In this document: in pieces, positions 17,728 through 28,850 of the stretch | Layout: the number at the start of each line of letters is the position of its first letter | Position numbering within the stretch: position 1 is the stretch's first letter | Program-made: the position numbers and the translations under genes | Source of the DNA: a delta proteobacterium MLS_D | GTDB lineage: Bacteria > Desulfobacterota > Syntrophia > Syntrophales > UBA2210 | Assembly (NCBI GenBank): GCA_002030015.1 | Contig: LQBH01000024.1 | Coordinates: 77,501 to 128,162, forward strand | Length of the DNA stretch: 50,662 bases | Reading direction: 5' to 3' | Notes under the pieces: generated by a model | What the model saw: only the letters and a program-made list of their open reading frames with translations | Told to the model about the DNA's origin: nothing | The model's database searches: none

Positions 17728-19110
17728 TCAATCGGTGATTTCGGGCACCGCCGCCTGGCCCGGGTCCCGCTTCGCCAGGACGGCGCCGAAGAACCCGTCC
17801 GTCCCGTGACGGTGCGGCAACGTCCTGAAAAAACCTTCGTCGTCGATCATGGCGTCGCTCACCGGCGGCCCGGGTCGCCGCAGCTCAAAGAAAGAATGTT
17901 GCTCCAGAAACGTCCTGACCACGTCCTCGTTCTCCCGCCTCGACATGGCGCATGTCGCGTAAACCAGCACGCCGCCAGGCTTCAGGCAGTCCGCGCCGGA
18001 CCGCAGAAGACGCTCCTGCAACGCTGCCGCCTCTCCGATGTCCCCTTCCCCGGTAAACCACCTGATCTCCGGTTTGCGCCGGACCGTTCCCAGTCCTGAA
18101 CAGGGCGCGTCCAGAAGCACGCGGTCAAACTTCCCGAGCAAACCGGAACCCGTCAGTTCGACAGCGTCGGCCGGGTAATGCTCGATGATTGTCGCGCCCG
18201 CGGCGTGGGCGCGGACGCGTCCCGCCTCCAGCTTCCGCCCGTTCCGGTCAACGGCGACGATCGTTCCCCGGTTTTCCATCATCGCCGCCAGGTGCACCGC
18301 CTTAACGCCCACGCCCGAGCAGAGATCGAGCACCCGCTCACCGGGGCGGGGCGCGACCAAAAACGAGACCAGCTGCGACGCCTCGTCCTGAACCTGGAGA
18401 TACCCTTCCTCCAGCAGGGACAGTTTCCGGGGCGGAACGCCCCGCCGTTCCAGGATCACCCCGTCGGGCGACCAATGACCGGCGGCGGCACTGAACCCCT
18501 CGTCCGACAGTGACCGGATCGCCTCTTCGACGGTGATTTTCAGACGGTTTACGCGAAGGGTAAAGGGTGGCGTCCGGTTGTTCGCTTCACAGAGTTCCAG
18601 GGTTTCGCCGGGACCGTACTCGTCGATCCACTGTTTTACGAGCCACCGCGGATGTGAGTGATATCGGACGGCGAACTCAACGGGATCGTTTTCGCGGTCG
18701 GGAAAAGACAGTTTCTCGGCCTGTCGCAGCGCGTTTCTCAAAAGCCCGTTCACCAGGGCATCGCGGCCGGGATAACGGCGCTTCGCCAGCTTGACCGCTT
18801 CGTTCACCGCCGCGTAGGACGGCACGCGGTCCATGCAGAACAACTGGTACAGGGCAACCCGAAGAATATTTCGAAGGCCAGGATCGAGCGTTGCGGCGTT
18901 CCCCCGTAAGAACCGATCCAGGATCCAGTCAAGGCGGTTTCGCAGGCGGAGGGTCCCGTAGGCCAGTTCCGTGAGCAGTCCCCGGTCCTCGTCGCGGGCG
19001 GCGGGCGCCCGCTCCAGAAGATTGGCCAGCAGGGGCTCCAGAAAAGCCCGCGTGTCTTCCACGCGAGTCACCAGGTCAACGGCGGCGCGTCGGGGATCAA
19101 GGGGTTTCAT
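17728..19110 (-). CDS. rsmB: 16S rRNA (cytosine-967 C5)-methyltransferase RsmB
   Basis: RsmB methylates C967 of 16S rRNA. The 460-residue protein has an N-terminal NusB-like RNA-binding domain ('PRRAAVDLVTRVEDTRAF', 'FLRGNAATLDPGLRNILRVALYQL') and a C-terminal Rossmann methyltransferase. The SAM-binding motif is 'VLDLCSGVGVKAVHLA'. The two motif cysteines of RNA m5C methyltransferases are present in 'LLDAPCSGLGTVRR' and 'VYATCAMSRRENEDVV'. The gene overlaps the upstream DUF3047 gene by 14 bases, and fmt lies before that, so fmt, DUF3047 and rsmB form one tight operon. fmt-rsmB pairing is common in bacteria. Confidence 0.95.
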   Translation of the reverse strand: MKPLDPRRAAVDLVTRVEDTRAFLEPLLANLLERAPAARDEDRGLLTELAYGTLRLRNRLDWILDRFLRGNAATLDPGLRNILRVALYQLFCMDRVPSYAAVNEAVKLAKRRYPGRDALVNGLLRNALRQAEKLSFPDRENDPVEFAVRYHSHPRWLVKQWIDEYGPGETLELCEANNRTPPFTLRVNRLKITVEEAIRSLSDEGFSAAAGHWSPDGVILERRGVPPRKLSLLEEGYLQVQDEASQLVSFLVAPRPGERVLDLCSGVGVKAVHLAAMMENRGTIVAVDRNGRKLEAGRVRAHAAGATIIEHYPADAVELTGSGLLGKFDRVLLDAPCSGLGTVRRKPEIRWFTGEGDIGEAAALQERLLRSGADCLKPGGVLVYATCAMSRRENEDVVRTFLEQHSFFELRRPGPPVSDAMIDDEGFFRTLPHRHGTDGFFGAVLAKRDPGQAAVPEITD

Positions 19111-19897
19111 CGTGCTCCCGTTTCAAGAAAACGACGCTGCCGAAATACGCGATCACGCCCTCGTTGGTCCTTTCAGTATCGGTCAATACCAGCAGTCCCG
19201 CAATATCCGGGGGCTTACCGCCGAAGCAGCGTTCGTAATCCGCCCGCACGTCCCGCTGTTCCCACACCCACCGCCCGGCCTTTTCGCCGCCCGACTGCAG
19301 AAATATCATGAAATGGTCCCGCGCCCCGGGATACGCGACAACCGTCCCCTGCGGAAGATAATTCCCCCAGACGTAATCAATTTTTTCCCCGTCCGGTTCA
19401 CCGGCACCGAGGTCGACACCGCCCAGCTTCAGCACTCTTCTGGCCAGTGTGTCTCCCGTCGGCGCGGGCTGTGGAGTTTTAAACACCACCCGCACCCTGG
19501 CTGCGCAGTCGTTCCGGTCCCGTCGGTCTTCCCGGGCCATACCCACAACACGGTTTACCTTCCACCGCCAGGCAAGGAGCGGATATTCGGCAATATCGAC
19601 GTCGGGCGTCGCCAGAAGGGCCGACACACTGTTGAGGCTGCGCACCTGCAGGACTGTACCGCGATCCGCTTCAAGCCGGAATTCGTTCTCGTTCTTTCCC
19701 AGGTACGTGACGTGATCCCAGCCTTCGGGAAGTGAATCTACTTCAGGGTCGCCGCGGAATCCCACGAGAACGCAGGAATCACCGCTCTTTGCGCTTGCCG
19801 GGACGGCAATAATGAGAAGAAGCATCACGGGCACTACCAAGCACTGCACCGCGCCGGTGATCGAACGTCGCAAGGCCTTATTCAAGTGCGTCGTCAT
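19097..19897 (-). CDS. Exported DUF3047 family protein
   Basis: This 266-residue protein matches the DUF3047 pattern as I know it: 'PEGWDHVTYLGKNENEFRLEADRGTVLQVRSLNSVSALL', 'YPLLAWRWKVNRVV', 'AARVRVVFKTP', 'IDYVWGNYLPQGTV' and 'VLTDTERTNEGVIAYFGSVVFL'. It has an N-terminal signal sequence ('LVVPVMLLLIIAVPASA'), so the mature protein is probably periplasmic. No function is established. It is wedged between fmt (20-base overlap) and rsmB (14-base overlap), which implies coupled translation although an exported protein has no obvious link with translation genes. Confidence 0.85.
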   Translation of the reverse strand: MTTHLNKALRRSITGAVQCLVVPVMLLLIIAVPASAKSGDSCVLVGFRGDPEVDSLPEGWDHVTYLGKNENEFRLEADRGTVLQVRSLNSVSALLATPDVDIAEYPLLAWRWKVNRVVGMAREDRRDRNDCAARVRVVFKTPQPAPTGDTLARRVLKLGGVDLGAGEPDGEKIDYVWGNYLPQGTVVAYPGARDHFMIFLQSGGEKAGRWVWEQRDVRADYERCFGGKPPDIAGLLVLTDTERTNEGVIAYFGSVVFLKREHDETP

Positions 19898-20819
19898 CGG
19901 TCAGGGAGAACCCCCGAAGAAAAAGATCGATAGGAAGGCGTTTTCGTCCCTCCATCTGGACGTCCTGCAGGTACACGTGACCGTCACCGGCCATCACCTG
20001 GAGTCCCGACTCTACCAGCTTGCCGATACTGCCCGGCGCCTTTTCACCCGACGCTTCCTCTTTGCCCGCCACGGCGAAAAAAATCTTCAGTTTGCGGTCC
20101 CGCAGGAAGGAATACGCGCCCGGAACGGGAGAGAGCCCCCGAATCAGGTTGGCCACCTCCTCCGCGGGCCGGCTCCAGTCGATGTGGCCGGTTTCCGGCG
20201 TCAGGCGGGGCGCGAAGGTCGCCGCCGACGCATCCTGGGGTATCGGAACGGCGGTCCCGTCCGCCACGACCTTTACCGCGTCCAGGAGCAGGTCGGCTCC
20301 CAGGAGTGACAGCCGGTCGGTCAGGTCGCCGCAGGTATCCTCCGGCTCAATGGGTACTTCCTTTTGAAGCAGCACGTCGCCCGAGTCGACGCCCTCGTCC
20401 ATGAGCATGATCGAAACGCCGGTTTTTGTCTCACCCCGAATAAGGGCCCAGTTGATCGGCGCGGCGCCCCGATAGCGGGGAAGCAGCGACGGATGCACGT
20501 TGAGACATCCCAGTGGAGGGGTGTCGATGATTTCCTTCGGCAAAATCTGGCCGAAGGCCGCGAGTACCACCATGTCGGGCGCAAGCTCTCGGAACTGCTC
20601 GAGAAAGGACTCGCCACGGACCCTCGCGGGTTCGTAAACGGGAATGCCCGCCTCCAGCGCGCGGACCTTGACCGGCGTCGGCAACTGCTTCCTTCCACGT
20701 CCCTTCGGCCGGTCTGGCTGTGTCACCACGCCGATGACGGGATAATCGTTTTCAATGAGCCGCTCCAGCGACGGAACGGCGAATTCGGGAGTTCCCATAA
20801 AAAGTATGGTCGGTTTCAT
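19878..20819 (-). CDS. fmt: Methionyl-tRNA formyltransferase
   Basis: Fmt formylates initiator Met-tRNA using 10-formyltetrahydrofolate. The 313-residue protein starts 'MKPTILFMGTPEFAVPSLERL'; the ATG at 20819 is chosen because the open frame upstream of it has no family similarity. The catalytic block is 'LNVHPSLLPRYRGAAPINWAL' with the family Asn, His and, downstream, the Asp of 'LMDEGVDSGDVL'. The C-terminal tRNA-binding domain includes 'LIRGLSPVPGAYSFL'. It is followed, with overlaps, by the DUF3047 gene and rsmB. No def gene is present beside it, unlike the common def-fmt arrangement. Confidence 0.96.
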   Translation of the reverse strand: MKPTILFMGTPEFAVPSLERLIENDYPVIGVVTQPDRPKGRGRKQLPTPVKVRALEAGIPVYEPARVRGESFLEQFRELAPDMVVLAAFGQILPKEIIDTPPLGCLNVHPSLLPRYRGAAPINWALIRGETKTGVSIMLMDEGVDSGDVLLQKEVPIEPEDTCGDLTDRLSLLGADLLLDAVKVVADGTAVPIPQDASAATFAPRLTPETGHIDWSRPAEEVANLIRGLSPVPGAYSFLRDRKLKIFFAVAGKEEASGEKAPGSIGKLVESGLQVMAGDGHVYLQDVQMEGRKRLPIDLFLRGFSLTDDDALE

Positions 20820-20951
20820 GGCTTGAACGTCCTTGAAGAGATATGACAGGTTGTACCACGCACGGCCCGTTAAATCCACCGATCCGACTGTAGCAGGCGC
20901 CACAAAAACGGGAAAAAATTATTTTTTTGCTTATTTCGCGCTCGGTACCGG

Positions 20952-21407
20952 TTAATAAATGCCCAGGGCGATACCGGCGGCGAGCGTCTGCCCCAGCTCC
21001 TCGCACGCGCGCAGGTCTTCTTCCGTCACGGAGCCCCGGACGATCACCGGGTCGTAAATTTTCTTGAACCGGTACCCCAGTGTGATCCGCTCGATGCTGT
21101 TCAGCGCGCCCGTTCCGTCGTTGCCTGCCGAGATGAACACCGCGCAGGGCAGGCGGAATGTCTCATCCTGCACCTCGTAAAAGGTCCGGTCGAAAAAATC
21201 CTTCATCATGCCCGACATATAGCCGAAATTCTCCGGCGTGCCCAGGGCGATGCCGTCACAACCGCGCAGATCATCCGCCGTGGCCTCGCTGGCACGCTTC
21301 AGAACCGCTTCGGCGCCCTCCGTCGACAAAACGCCCCGCTCGACGGCCCGGGCCATCCGCTCCGTGTTACCCGTCTTACTGTGGAAAACAATCAAAATTC
21401 GATGCAT
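20952..21407 (-). CDS. Flavodoxin family protein
   Basis: This is a 151-residue FMN-binding flavodoxin-like protein. The phosphate-binding loop is 'FHSKTGNTERMA' at residues 8-19. A second family segment, 'CDGIALGTPENFGYMSGMMKDFFDRT', lies around 50-75 and resembles flavodoxin/NAD(P)H:quinone reductase proteins. It may carry electrons or act as a quinone or small-molecule reductase; the substrate is not determinable. It is 132 bases upstream of fmt on the same strand and could be cotranscribed. Its 5' side borders a block of intergenic palindromic repeats. Confidence 0.85.
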   Translation of the reverse strand: MHRILIVFHSKTGNTERMARAVERGVLSTEGAEAVLKRASEATADDLRGCDGIALGTPENFGYMSGMMKDFFDRTFYEVQDETFRLPCAVFISAGNDGTGALNSIERITLGYRFKKIYDPVIVRGSVTEEDLRACEELGQTLAAGIALGIY

Positions 21408-21435
21408 AATTCATTACGCCTTTCAGATTACCCTC

Positions 21436-21890
21436 TATCCCGTCCACCCTTCGACAGGGCTCAGGGTGAACGGAGATTTTTATTATGCTCAGGACGAACG
21501 GGTCTGTAAAAATCCGTTCGCACCCGGAACCGTTCGTACCGAGCCTGTCGAAGTACGGACGGTAACCAGAAATCCGTTCGTACTGAGCCTGTCGAAGTAC
21601 GAATGGTGATGCCTTTCCCTTTTCCCGGTCATCTTTCGACGGTGCTCAGGACGAACGGGTGATTCAAAAATCCGTTCGTACTCGCGTGCCCGACATGGTA
21701 GAGCCCTTCGACAAGCTCAGGAGAGCCCTGTCGAAGTACAGACGGTAACCAAAAATCCGTTCGTACTGAGCCTGTCGAAGTACGAATGGTGATGCCTTTC
21801 CCTTTTACCGGTCATCCTTCGACAGGCTCAGGATGATCGGTAAAATCCATTGTGCTCAGGACGAACGGGGAAATCTATTGCGCTCAGGAT
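21436..21890. repeat. Cluster of 'cttcgacaggctcagg' palindromic repeats
   Basis: This non-coding stretch holds about ten imperfect copies, in both orientations, of an element with the core 'cttcgacaggctcagg' flanked by 'cgttcgt' and 'gaacgg' ends. Pairs of ends can fold as 'cgttcgtac...gtacgaacg' hairpins. One segment, 'aaaaatccgttcgtactgag' with its continuation, occurs twice about 180 bases apart (21565 and 21745). The same family appears at 30300, 32800, 37540 and 38500. It resembles REP-type dispersed repeats. Confidence 0.85.
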
Positions 21891-21934
21891 GAACGGGTGC
21901 AAAATCATTGCTGCACGTCCGCCCCGAAGCGACA

Positions 21935-21965
21935 AGACCCCCGGAGTATGTCGCTCCGGGGGTCT
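21935..21965. terminator. Strong hairpin downstream of the ETF:quinone oxidoreductase gene
   Basis: A perfect 12-base-pair stem (AGACCCCCGGAG with CTCCGGGGGTCT) closes a 7-base loop. It lies 30 bases after the minus-strand stop codon at 21995. There is no clear T run after it, so it may terminate inefficiently or protect the mRNA 3' end. Confidence 0.6.
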
Positions 21966-21994
21966 CGTGTTGTACGATACACTGGAAGAACCTG

Positions 21995-24145
21995 CTATTC
22001 TTCCGCCTCTTGATTTTCGGCGGCAGGCGCAGCAGCTTCCGCCGCCGGTGCCTGTTCAAGATCCATGGAACGCCAGACAATCTCGGCAATATCGATGGAC
22101 TTCATTGATTCTTCCCGGTCCCGGTCCTTGATGCCGTCCGACAACATGGTCAGGCAGAAGGGACAGGCAACGGCGATTGTGTCGGCCCCGGCCTCGATGG
22201 CCTGGTCCGTCCGCATATCGTTGATGCGCTCGCCGATATCCTCTTCCATCCACATGCGCGCGCCGCCTGCGCCACAGCAGAAGGATTTCTTGTGGTTGCT
22301 TCTCATTTCCACCAGGTTCATTCCCGGCACCGCCTGCAGGATTTTCCGGGGCTCATCGTAAATGTCGTTGTAGCGGCCCAGGAAGCACGAATCGTGGTAC
22401 GTCGTCACACCCTCGAGGGGTTTCTTCAGCGCGATCTTTCCTTCGGCGATGAGCTTCGCGATAATCTCGGTGTGGTGATACACCTCGTAGTTGCCGCCGA
22501 AGTTGGGATAATCCTTCTTCAGAGCGTTGTAGCCGTGCGGACAGGTGCAGATGATCTTCTTCACGCCGTAGCCGTTCATGACCTCGATGTTCGTCTGCGC
22601 CAGCGTCTGGTAAAGGTACTCGTTGCCGCCCCGCATTGCCGAGTCTCCACAGCAGCCTTCCTCTTCCCCGAGAATGGCGAAGCTTACGCCGGCTTCCTTG
22701 AGAATCTTCGCGAATGCCGTGGCGACCCGCTTCCCCTGGTCGTCGAACGACCCGGAGCAGCCCACGTAGAAAAGATACTCGACGTCGGAATTTTCGGCCA
22801 TCGTGGGAATTCCCAGTTCCTTGGCCCAGTCGCCCCGCGTGTGCGCGCCGATGCCCCAGGGGTTGGAATTATTTTCCATGTTGCGGTAGGTGAGCTGCAG
22901 CTCCGGCGAGAAATCCGCCTCCATAAGCACCTTGTACTGGCGCATGCCGACGATCTTGGGCACATGTTCGATCATGGCCGGACAGTTTTCCATGCAGTAC
23001 ATACAGTTGGTGCAGGCCCACAACTCCTCCAGCTCGATGACCTCGCCCACAAGCACTTTATCCGGTTCCGGAATCTCCGGTTCGTTGCCGCTCTTCTTCG
23101 CCGCCGCCCGTGCGGCCAGCACCTGGGACGCTCTCGTCTCCCAGTGTTCCTTTATATCCTGGATTAGTTTTTTCGGCGAGAGGGGCTTACCCGAGAGATA
23201 GGCGGGGCAACCGTCCTGACACCGCCCGCATTTGGTACAGGCGTCTGAATCGAAAATCTGTTTCCAGGGGAGCTCCTCAAGCCGTCCCACGCCGAAGGAT
23301 TCGGCGTTTTCGAAGTCCTCGATGGGTTTCAGGGCGCCCGTGGGTTCCAGCGACCGCATATAGAGGTTCGCCGGCGTTGTGATCATGTGCAGAAGCCGCG
23401 AGAAGGGGATATAGGCGATGAACGCCATCGCGATGAGTGCGTGGACCCACCAGGTGATCTTGTGCAGCGTCACGACCGTGCCGAAATCGACGCCGGTCAG
23501 TGTTTTCGCCAGCAGGTACCCCACGAACGACCAGTGTCCCCAGGTGAACCCGTCCACGTTCACGTTCACGTATAGCCGCAGGGCTTCAACCATGAAACCC
23601 GTCACGATGATGGCGGCTATCAGCAGGAGGACGACGGCGTCATCGGGGGTGTTGTCAGGTTTCCCCCGGTACCCCAGCAGATCCGGTTTCTGAATATAAC
23701 GTCGGATGACGGCGAGCGTCACGCCGACGAGCACCGCCAGTCCGAATATTTCCATGGTCAGGGAAAACCACAGGTAGAAGGGTCCGTGGAAAAAAGGAAG
23801 TCCGAAATGAAACTGGGTGGCGTCCACGGCGGCGCCGAATATGAGTACAAAGAAACCGAAAAATATAAGCCCGTGAAAAATGCCGGCATAGGCCTCGCGG
23901 AACGTCCGTGCCTGGAGCAGGCCGTTTATTATAAGCGACTTGATCCGCTCGCCGGGTTTATCGGTCCTGGTTTCGGGAAGCCCCAGGGCTTTCCACATCT
24001 GCCAGCGCCGGTACAACCCGTAGGCGAAAATCGCGAGGGCTACCGCCGCAAAAACAAACAGCAATATCTCGTAAGATTGGGCGTTCCAGAATACCTCGCG
24101 CCCCTCGTGTCCTGGACCGAAAACGTGTCCGCCCTGTGATGCCAT
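21995..24145 (-). CDS. Membrane-bound iron-sulfur ETF:quinone oxidoreductase (HdrD/DUF224-like, EMO type)
   Basis: This 716-residue protein joins a NarI-like membrane part (several hydrophobic segments in residues 22-250) to a heterodisulfide-reductase-like soluble part. Two [4Fe-4S] motifs are visible, 'CTKCGRCQDGCP' near residue 302 and 'CTNCMYCMENCP' near 378. Two CCG domains follow, with 'GEEEGCCGDS' near 497 and 'SFCCGAGG' near 622. The ATG at 24145 is chosen because GGAGGAGGAG lies upstream; the long open frame before it is not protein-like. It sits after etfB and etfA. Proteins of this build pass electrons from reduced ETF to menaquinone in related anaerobes, so it probably does so here during acyl-CoA oxidation. 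Confidence 0.88.
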   Translation of the reverse strand: MASQGGHVFGPGHEGREVFWNAQSYEILLFVFAAVALAIFAYGLYRRWQMWKALGLPETRTDKPGERIKSLIINGLLQARTFREAYAGIFHGLIFFGFFVLIFGAAVDATQFHFGLPFFHGPFYLWFSLTMEIFGLAVLVGVTLAVIRRYIQKPDLLGYRGKPDNTPDDAVVLLLIAAIIVTGFMVEALRLYVNVNVDGFTWGHWSFVGYLLAKTLTGVDFGTVVTLHKITWWVHALIAMAFIAYIPFSRLLHMITTPANLYMRSLEPTGALKPIEDFENAESFGVGRLEELPWKQIFDSDACTKCGRCQDGCPAYLSGKPLSPKKLIQDIKEHWETRASQVLAARAAAKKSGNEPEIPEPDKVLVGEVIELEELWACTNCMYCMENCPAMIEHVPKIVGMRQYKVLMEADFSPELQLTYRNMENNSNPWGIGAHTRGDWAKELGIPTMAENSDVEYLFYVGCSGSFDDQGKRVATAFAKILKEAGVSFAILGEEEGCCGDSAMRGGNEYLYQTLAQTNIEVMNGYGVKKIICTCPHGYNALKKDYPNFGGNYEVYHHTEIIAKLIAEGKIALKKPLEGVTTYHDSCFLGRYNDIYDEPRKILQAVPGMNLVEMRSNHKKSFCCGAGGARMWMEEDIGERINDMRTDQAIEAGADTIAVACPFCLTMLSDGIKDRDREESMKSIDIAEIVWRSMDLEQAPAAEAAAPAAENQEAEE

Positions 24146-24291
24146 AATGTCTCCTCCTCCTGGATGGATTGCGAGAACCCGCGGCCGAACCGTCCACGTG
24201 GAAAGCCCCGCGCGGGGAGTCGATACGGCAGGCGACGCCGCCGTGCCGGGAGCCCGGTTCTCGGCTAGCGACTGTTCCGGGACATGCTGCG

Positions 24292-24318
24292 GGCGGGGGA
24301 AGATGTCCTTCCCCCGCC
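24292..24318 (-). terminator. Hairpin between etfA and the iron-sulfur oxidoreductase gene
   Basis: A perfect 11-base-pair GC-rich stem (GGCGGGGGAAG with CTTCCCCCGCC) closes a 5-base loop 8 bases beyond the etfA stop codon. No T run follows on the minus strand. It could attenuate transcription into the downstream gene or stabilise the etfBA message. Confidence 0.5.
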
Positions 24319-24326
24319 ACGGGTTA

Positions 24327-25301
24327 TTACAGAATCTTCTTGACCTCGGTCGTAATTTCGGGAACGACCTTGAACAGGTCATCCACGATGCCGTAGTCGG
24401 CCTTGGCAAAGATGGGCGCCTCGTCGTCCTTGTTGATGGCGACAATGTACTTGGATGAACCCATGCCTGCCAGGTGCTGAATGGCGCCGGAAATGCCGCA
24501 GGCGATGTACAGGTTCGGTGAAACCACCTTGCCGGTCTGTCCCACCTGGTCCGTCTGGGGCCGCCAGCCGGCGTCAACCGCCGCGCGGGAGGCGCCGACA
24601 GCCGCGCCGAGCACATTGGCCAGTTCTTCCAGAATCTGGTAATTTTCCGGACCCTTCATGCCGCGGCCGCCGGAAACGATGACGGTGGCTTCCGTCAATT
24701 CGACCTTGCCCGAAGTATCCTTGTTTATGTCGGCCACTTTCGTCTTCAACGCCGACGCGTCCACGCCCGCGTCAAATTTCTCGACGGCGCCCGCCTTGGC
24801 GTTTTCAACGACGGGAAACACGTTCGGCCGAAGCGAAGCCATCTGGGGGGAACCCGTAATTTCCAGCTCGGCAAAAGCCTTGCCCGCGTACACGGGGCGC
24901 GTGGCGATCAGCTTGCCGCCTTCCAGCCGAAGCTCGGTACAGTCGGACGCCATGCCCGTGGCCAGCGAGCCCACGAGCCGCGATGACAGGTCTTTTCCTT
25001 CCACCGACGCGGCAAGCAGCAGGATCGCCGGATCTTTTTCCTTGACCAGTTTCGTCACGGCCGCCGCGTAAGCCTCGGTGGTGTATTTCTCGAAAACGGG
25101 GTCGTCGGCCAGGTAGATCGTGTCGACGCCGTATTTCCCCAGTTCGCCGGCGATTCCCTCGACGCCCGAACCGAGAACAACGGCGCTGACCTCTTCGCCC
25201 GCCTCATCGGCAAGCTTGCGCGCCGCGCTCGCTATTTCGAAGGAAACCTTGCGAAAGGCTCCGTCTCTCTGTTCCGCTACAACCATTATTCCTTTAGCCA
25301 T
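24327..25301 (-). CDS. etfA: Electron transfer flavoprotein alpha subunit
   Basis: EtfA binds FAD and pairs with EtfB to shuttle electrons from acyl-CoA dehydrogenases. The 324-residue protein has the N-terminal ETF fold and the C-terminal FAD-binding block '[40 protein letters not shown]', followed by '[29 protein letters not shown]' and '[25 protein letters not shown]', all typical of EtfA. GGAGGA lies 6 bases before ATG. It follows etfB after 22 bases and precedes the membrane oxidoreductase. Confidence 0.96.
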   Translation of the reverse strand: MAKGIMVVAEQRDGAFRKVSFEIASAARKLADEAGEEVSAVVLGSGVEGIAGELGKYGVDTIYLADDPVFEKYTTEAYAAAVTKLVKEKDPAILLLAASVEGKDLSSRLVGSLATGMASDCTELRLEGGKLIATRPVYAGKAFAELEITGSPQMASLRPNVFPVVENAKAGAVEKFDAGVDASALKTKVADINKDTSGKVELTEATVIVSGGRGMKGPENYQILEELANVLGAAVGASRAAVDAGWRPQTDQVGQTGKVVSPNLYIACGISGAIQHLAGMGSSKYIVAINKDDEAPIFAKADYGIVDDLFKVVPEITTEVKKIL

Positions 25302-25323
25302 TTTTATCCTCCATTCCCTTCGC

Positions 25324-26094
25324 TTAGATTACCTTGGCCTCTTCCCTGAGAAGCTTGACCAGTTCGGCGGCCTTCTGGGCCGGTTCCTCGCCGGCGATCT
25401 TCTTGCCGGGCGCCCGTTCCGGAGGCGGCGTCATCTTGGCGACTTTCGCCTTCGGCTCGGCGGAGATGCCCAGTGCCGCGGCGTCCTTCACGTCGACCGG
25501 TTTCTTCTTCGCCTTCATGATGCCGGGAAGCGAGGCGTACCGTGGCTCGTTGAGACCCTTGGCGGCCGTAATCACGCAGGGAAGCGACGTTTCATAGGTA
25601 ACCAGTCCTCCCTCGATCGCCTTTGTCGCTTTCGCGGAAGCGCCTTCCACCTCGAGCTTGGTGACCACCGTCACCTGGGGCAGTCCCATAAGCTCCGCCA
25701 GAATGGAGCCGACCTGGCCTGCGTCATCGTCGATGGCGCGCATACCGCAAAAAATAATATCGGGTGAAAGCTCTTTGATCGCCGCCGCGAGCGCGCTCGC
25801 CGTGGTATAGGCGTCTGCGTTGTCAAGAGCCGGATCACTGATATGAATGCCCTTTTCGGCGCCCATTGCCAGAGCGGTCCGAATAGTTTCCAGGGCACGG
25901 GCGGGACCCACCGAAACGATGGTAACCTCGCCGCCGTTTTTTTCTTTCAGCTTCAGGGCCTCTTCGACGCCGTATTCATCGTAGGGATTCATGACCCACT
26001 TGATCCCGCCTTCATCGATGCCCGAACCGTCGGCCTTCACCTTTATCAAGGCCTCCGTGTCCGGAACCTGCTTTACACATGCCACTATGTTCAC
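25324..26094 (-). CDS. etfB: Electron transfer flavoprotein beta subunit
   Basis: EtfB is the AMP/FAD-interacting partner of EtfA. The 256-residue sequence begins 'NIVACVKQVPDTEALIKV' and contains 'MNPYDEYGVEEALKLKEK', 'DIIFCGMRAIDDDAGQVGSILAELMGLPQVT' and the C-terminal 'PERAPGKKIAGEEPAQKAAELVKLL', all family features. The start codon is GTG at 26094, with GGAGG five bases upstream. Its position between acs and etfA on the same strand suggests a unit for energy metabolism based on acyl-CoA or acetate. Confidence 0.95.
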   Translation of the reverse strand: MNIVACVKQVPDTEALIKVKADGSGIDEGGIKWVMNPYDEYGVEEALKLKEKNGGEVTIVSVGPARALETIRTALAMGAEKGIHISDPALDNADAYTTASALAAAIKELSPDIIFCGMRAIDDDAGQVGSILAELMGLPQVTVVTKLEVEGASAKATKAIEGGLVTYETSLPCVITAAKGLNEPRYASLPGIMKAKKKPVDVKDAAALGISAEPKAKVAKMTPPPERAPGKKIAGEEPAQKAAELVKLLREEAKVI

Positions 26095-26191
26095 ATGAAC
26101 CTCCTTCCACCGGCGCCGCCGGGGGCCTCTGTCGGCGCCCGCGCCCGGTCAAGTGATTATTGATGCTCTTTCCGGTTGTCCGTTCACCGTC

Positions 26192-26221
26192 CGGACGGGG
26201 CGTTTCTGAACGTCCCGTCCG
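26192..26221 (-). terminator. Hairpin after acs
   Basis: A 13-base-pair stem (CGGACGGGGCGTT with AACGTCCCGTCCG, one G-U pair) closes a TCTG loop 10 bases beyond the acs stop codon. No T run follows. It separates acs from etfB by structure and may partly terminate the acs transcript. Confidence 0.5.
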
Positions 26222-26231
26222 AACGTGATCG

Positions 26232-28199
<1,968 letters not shown>

Positions 28200-28270
28200 G
28201 TCAACCTCCGTTTTTTTCGATTATTTGGCGGCGCCGCCGCGCCCCGTGATCGTACCGCTTCAAGCCCGGC

Positions 28271-28299
28271 TATATAATGTACCCGCCCATCGCTGTCAA
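28271..28299 (-). promoter_or_regulatory. Sigma70-type promoter for acs
   Basis: On the minus strand TTGACA (28299-28294) and TATATA (28276-28271) are separated by exactly 17 bases, a near-consensus promoter about 75 bases before the acs ATG. Confidence 0.8.
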
Positions 28300-28437
28300 G
28301 GAAAAATTTCCGGCGAAGATCGCGAAGAACCCCCTGAAGAAACAGGGAAAACGCCGCCGTTCCGCCTCCGCGCTTGAAATCCCGCCACCCCGCCCGCCCG
28401 TTCCCACAGACACACTCCATTCCTGCATGACCCGAGG

Positions 28438-28622
28438 TCACCTTTCCGTGACCACAGGTCAGCGCCCCACCCATCGCCCATCGCCCATCGCCCATCGCCC
28501 CGTATTCATCACTCCGAGCCTATAGCCTATCACCCCGCACCAGGATCTCCCTCCCCTTTATCCCCTCCCTCGGAGGGAGGGGATCCGAAAAAGAAGCCCA
28601 TCGCCTCTTGCCCCTCACCTCC
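28438..28622. repeat. Repeats between acs and the porin gene
   Basis: Four direct 'catcgcc' units stand in a row at about 28470-28500. A 'ccctccctcggagggagggg' palindrome at 28562-28582 is followed by 'atccgaaaaagaagcccatc', the same composite that borders hflX. The rest of the 651-base gap between acs and the porin holds their divergent promoters and the porin leader. Confidence 0.75.
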
Positions 28623-28670
28623 TACCTCAACAAAAAATGACATGCCCCCGTTTTTCAAGAAAAAAACCGC

Positions 28671-28699
28671 TTGACAGAAGGACGTCCCGGTGCTAGCGT
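28671..28699 (+). promoter_or_regulatory. Sigma70-type promoter for the porin gene
   Basis: TTGACA (28671-28676) and TAGCGT (28694-28699) are 17 bases apart, and TGC just before the second box resembles an extended -10. The predicted start near 28706 leaves an untranslated leader of about 145 bases before the porin ATG. Confidence 0.65.
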
Positions 28700-28850
28700 T
28701 CCCGCAAAGTGCGCCGTGAGCGCGCTTCAGCACGTCGAGGAAAGGGGGTGGCCGCCGGGACAGCAAATCCAGCAAAAAGTACAATCATTACACTACGGTA
28801 ACGCAATCAAGGGTTTTAACCATTTAAACAGTTTTCAGGAGGAAACGAAT

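Noticed and set aside
21408-21994. Insertion sequence in the repeat-rich gap
   Set aside because: No transposase fragment, terminal inverted repeat pair or target duplication was found; only short palindromes are present.
24146-24616. Upstream extension of the membrane oxidoreductase frame by 157 codons
   Set aside because: The extension lies opposite the etfA 3' end, is rich in Arg and Pro as expected of a shadow frame, and the ATG at 24145 has an excellent ribosome-binding site.
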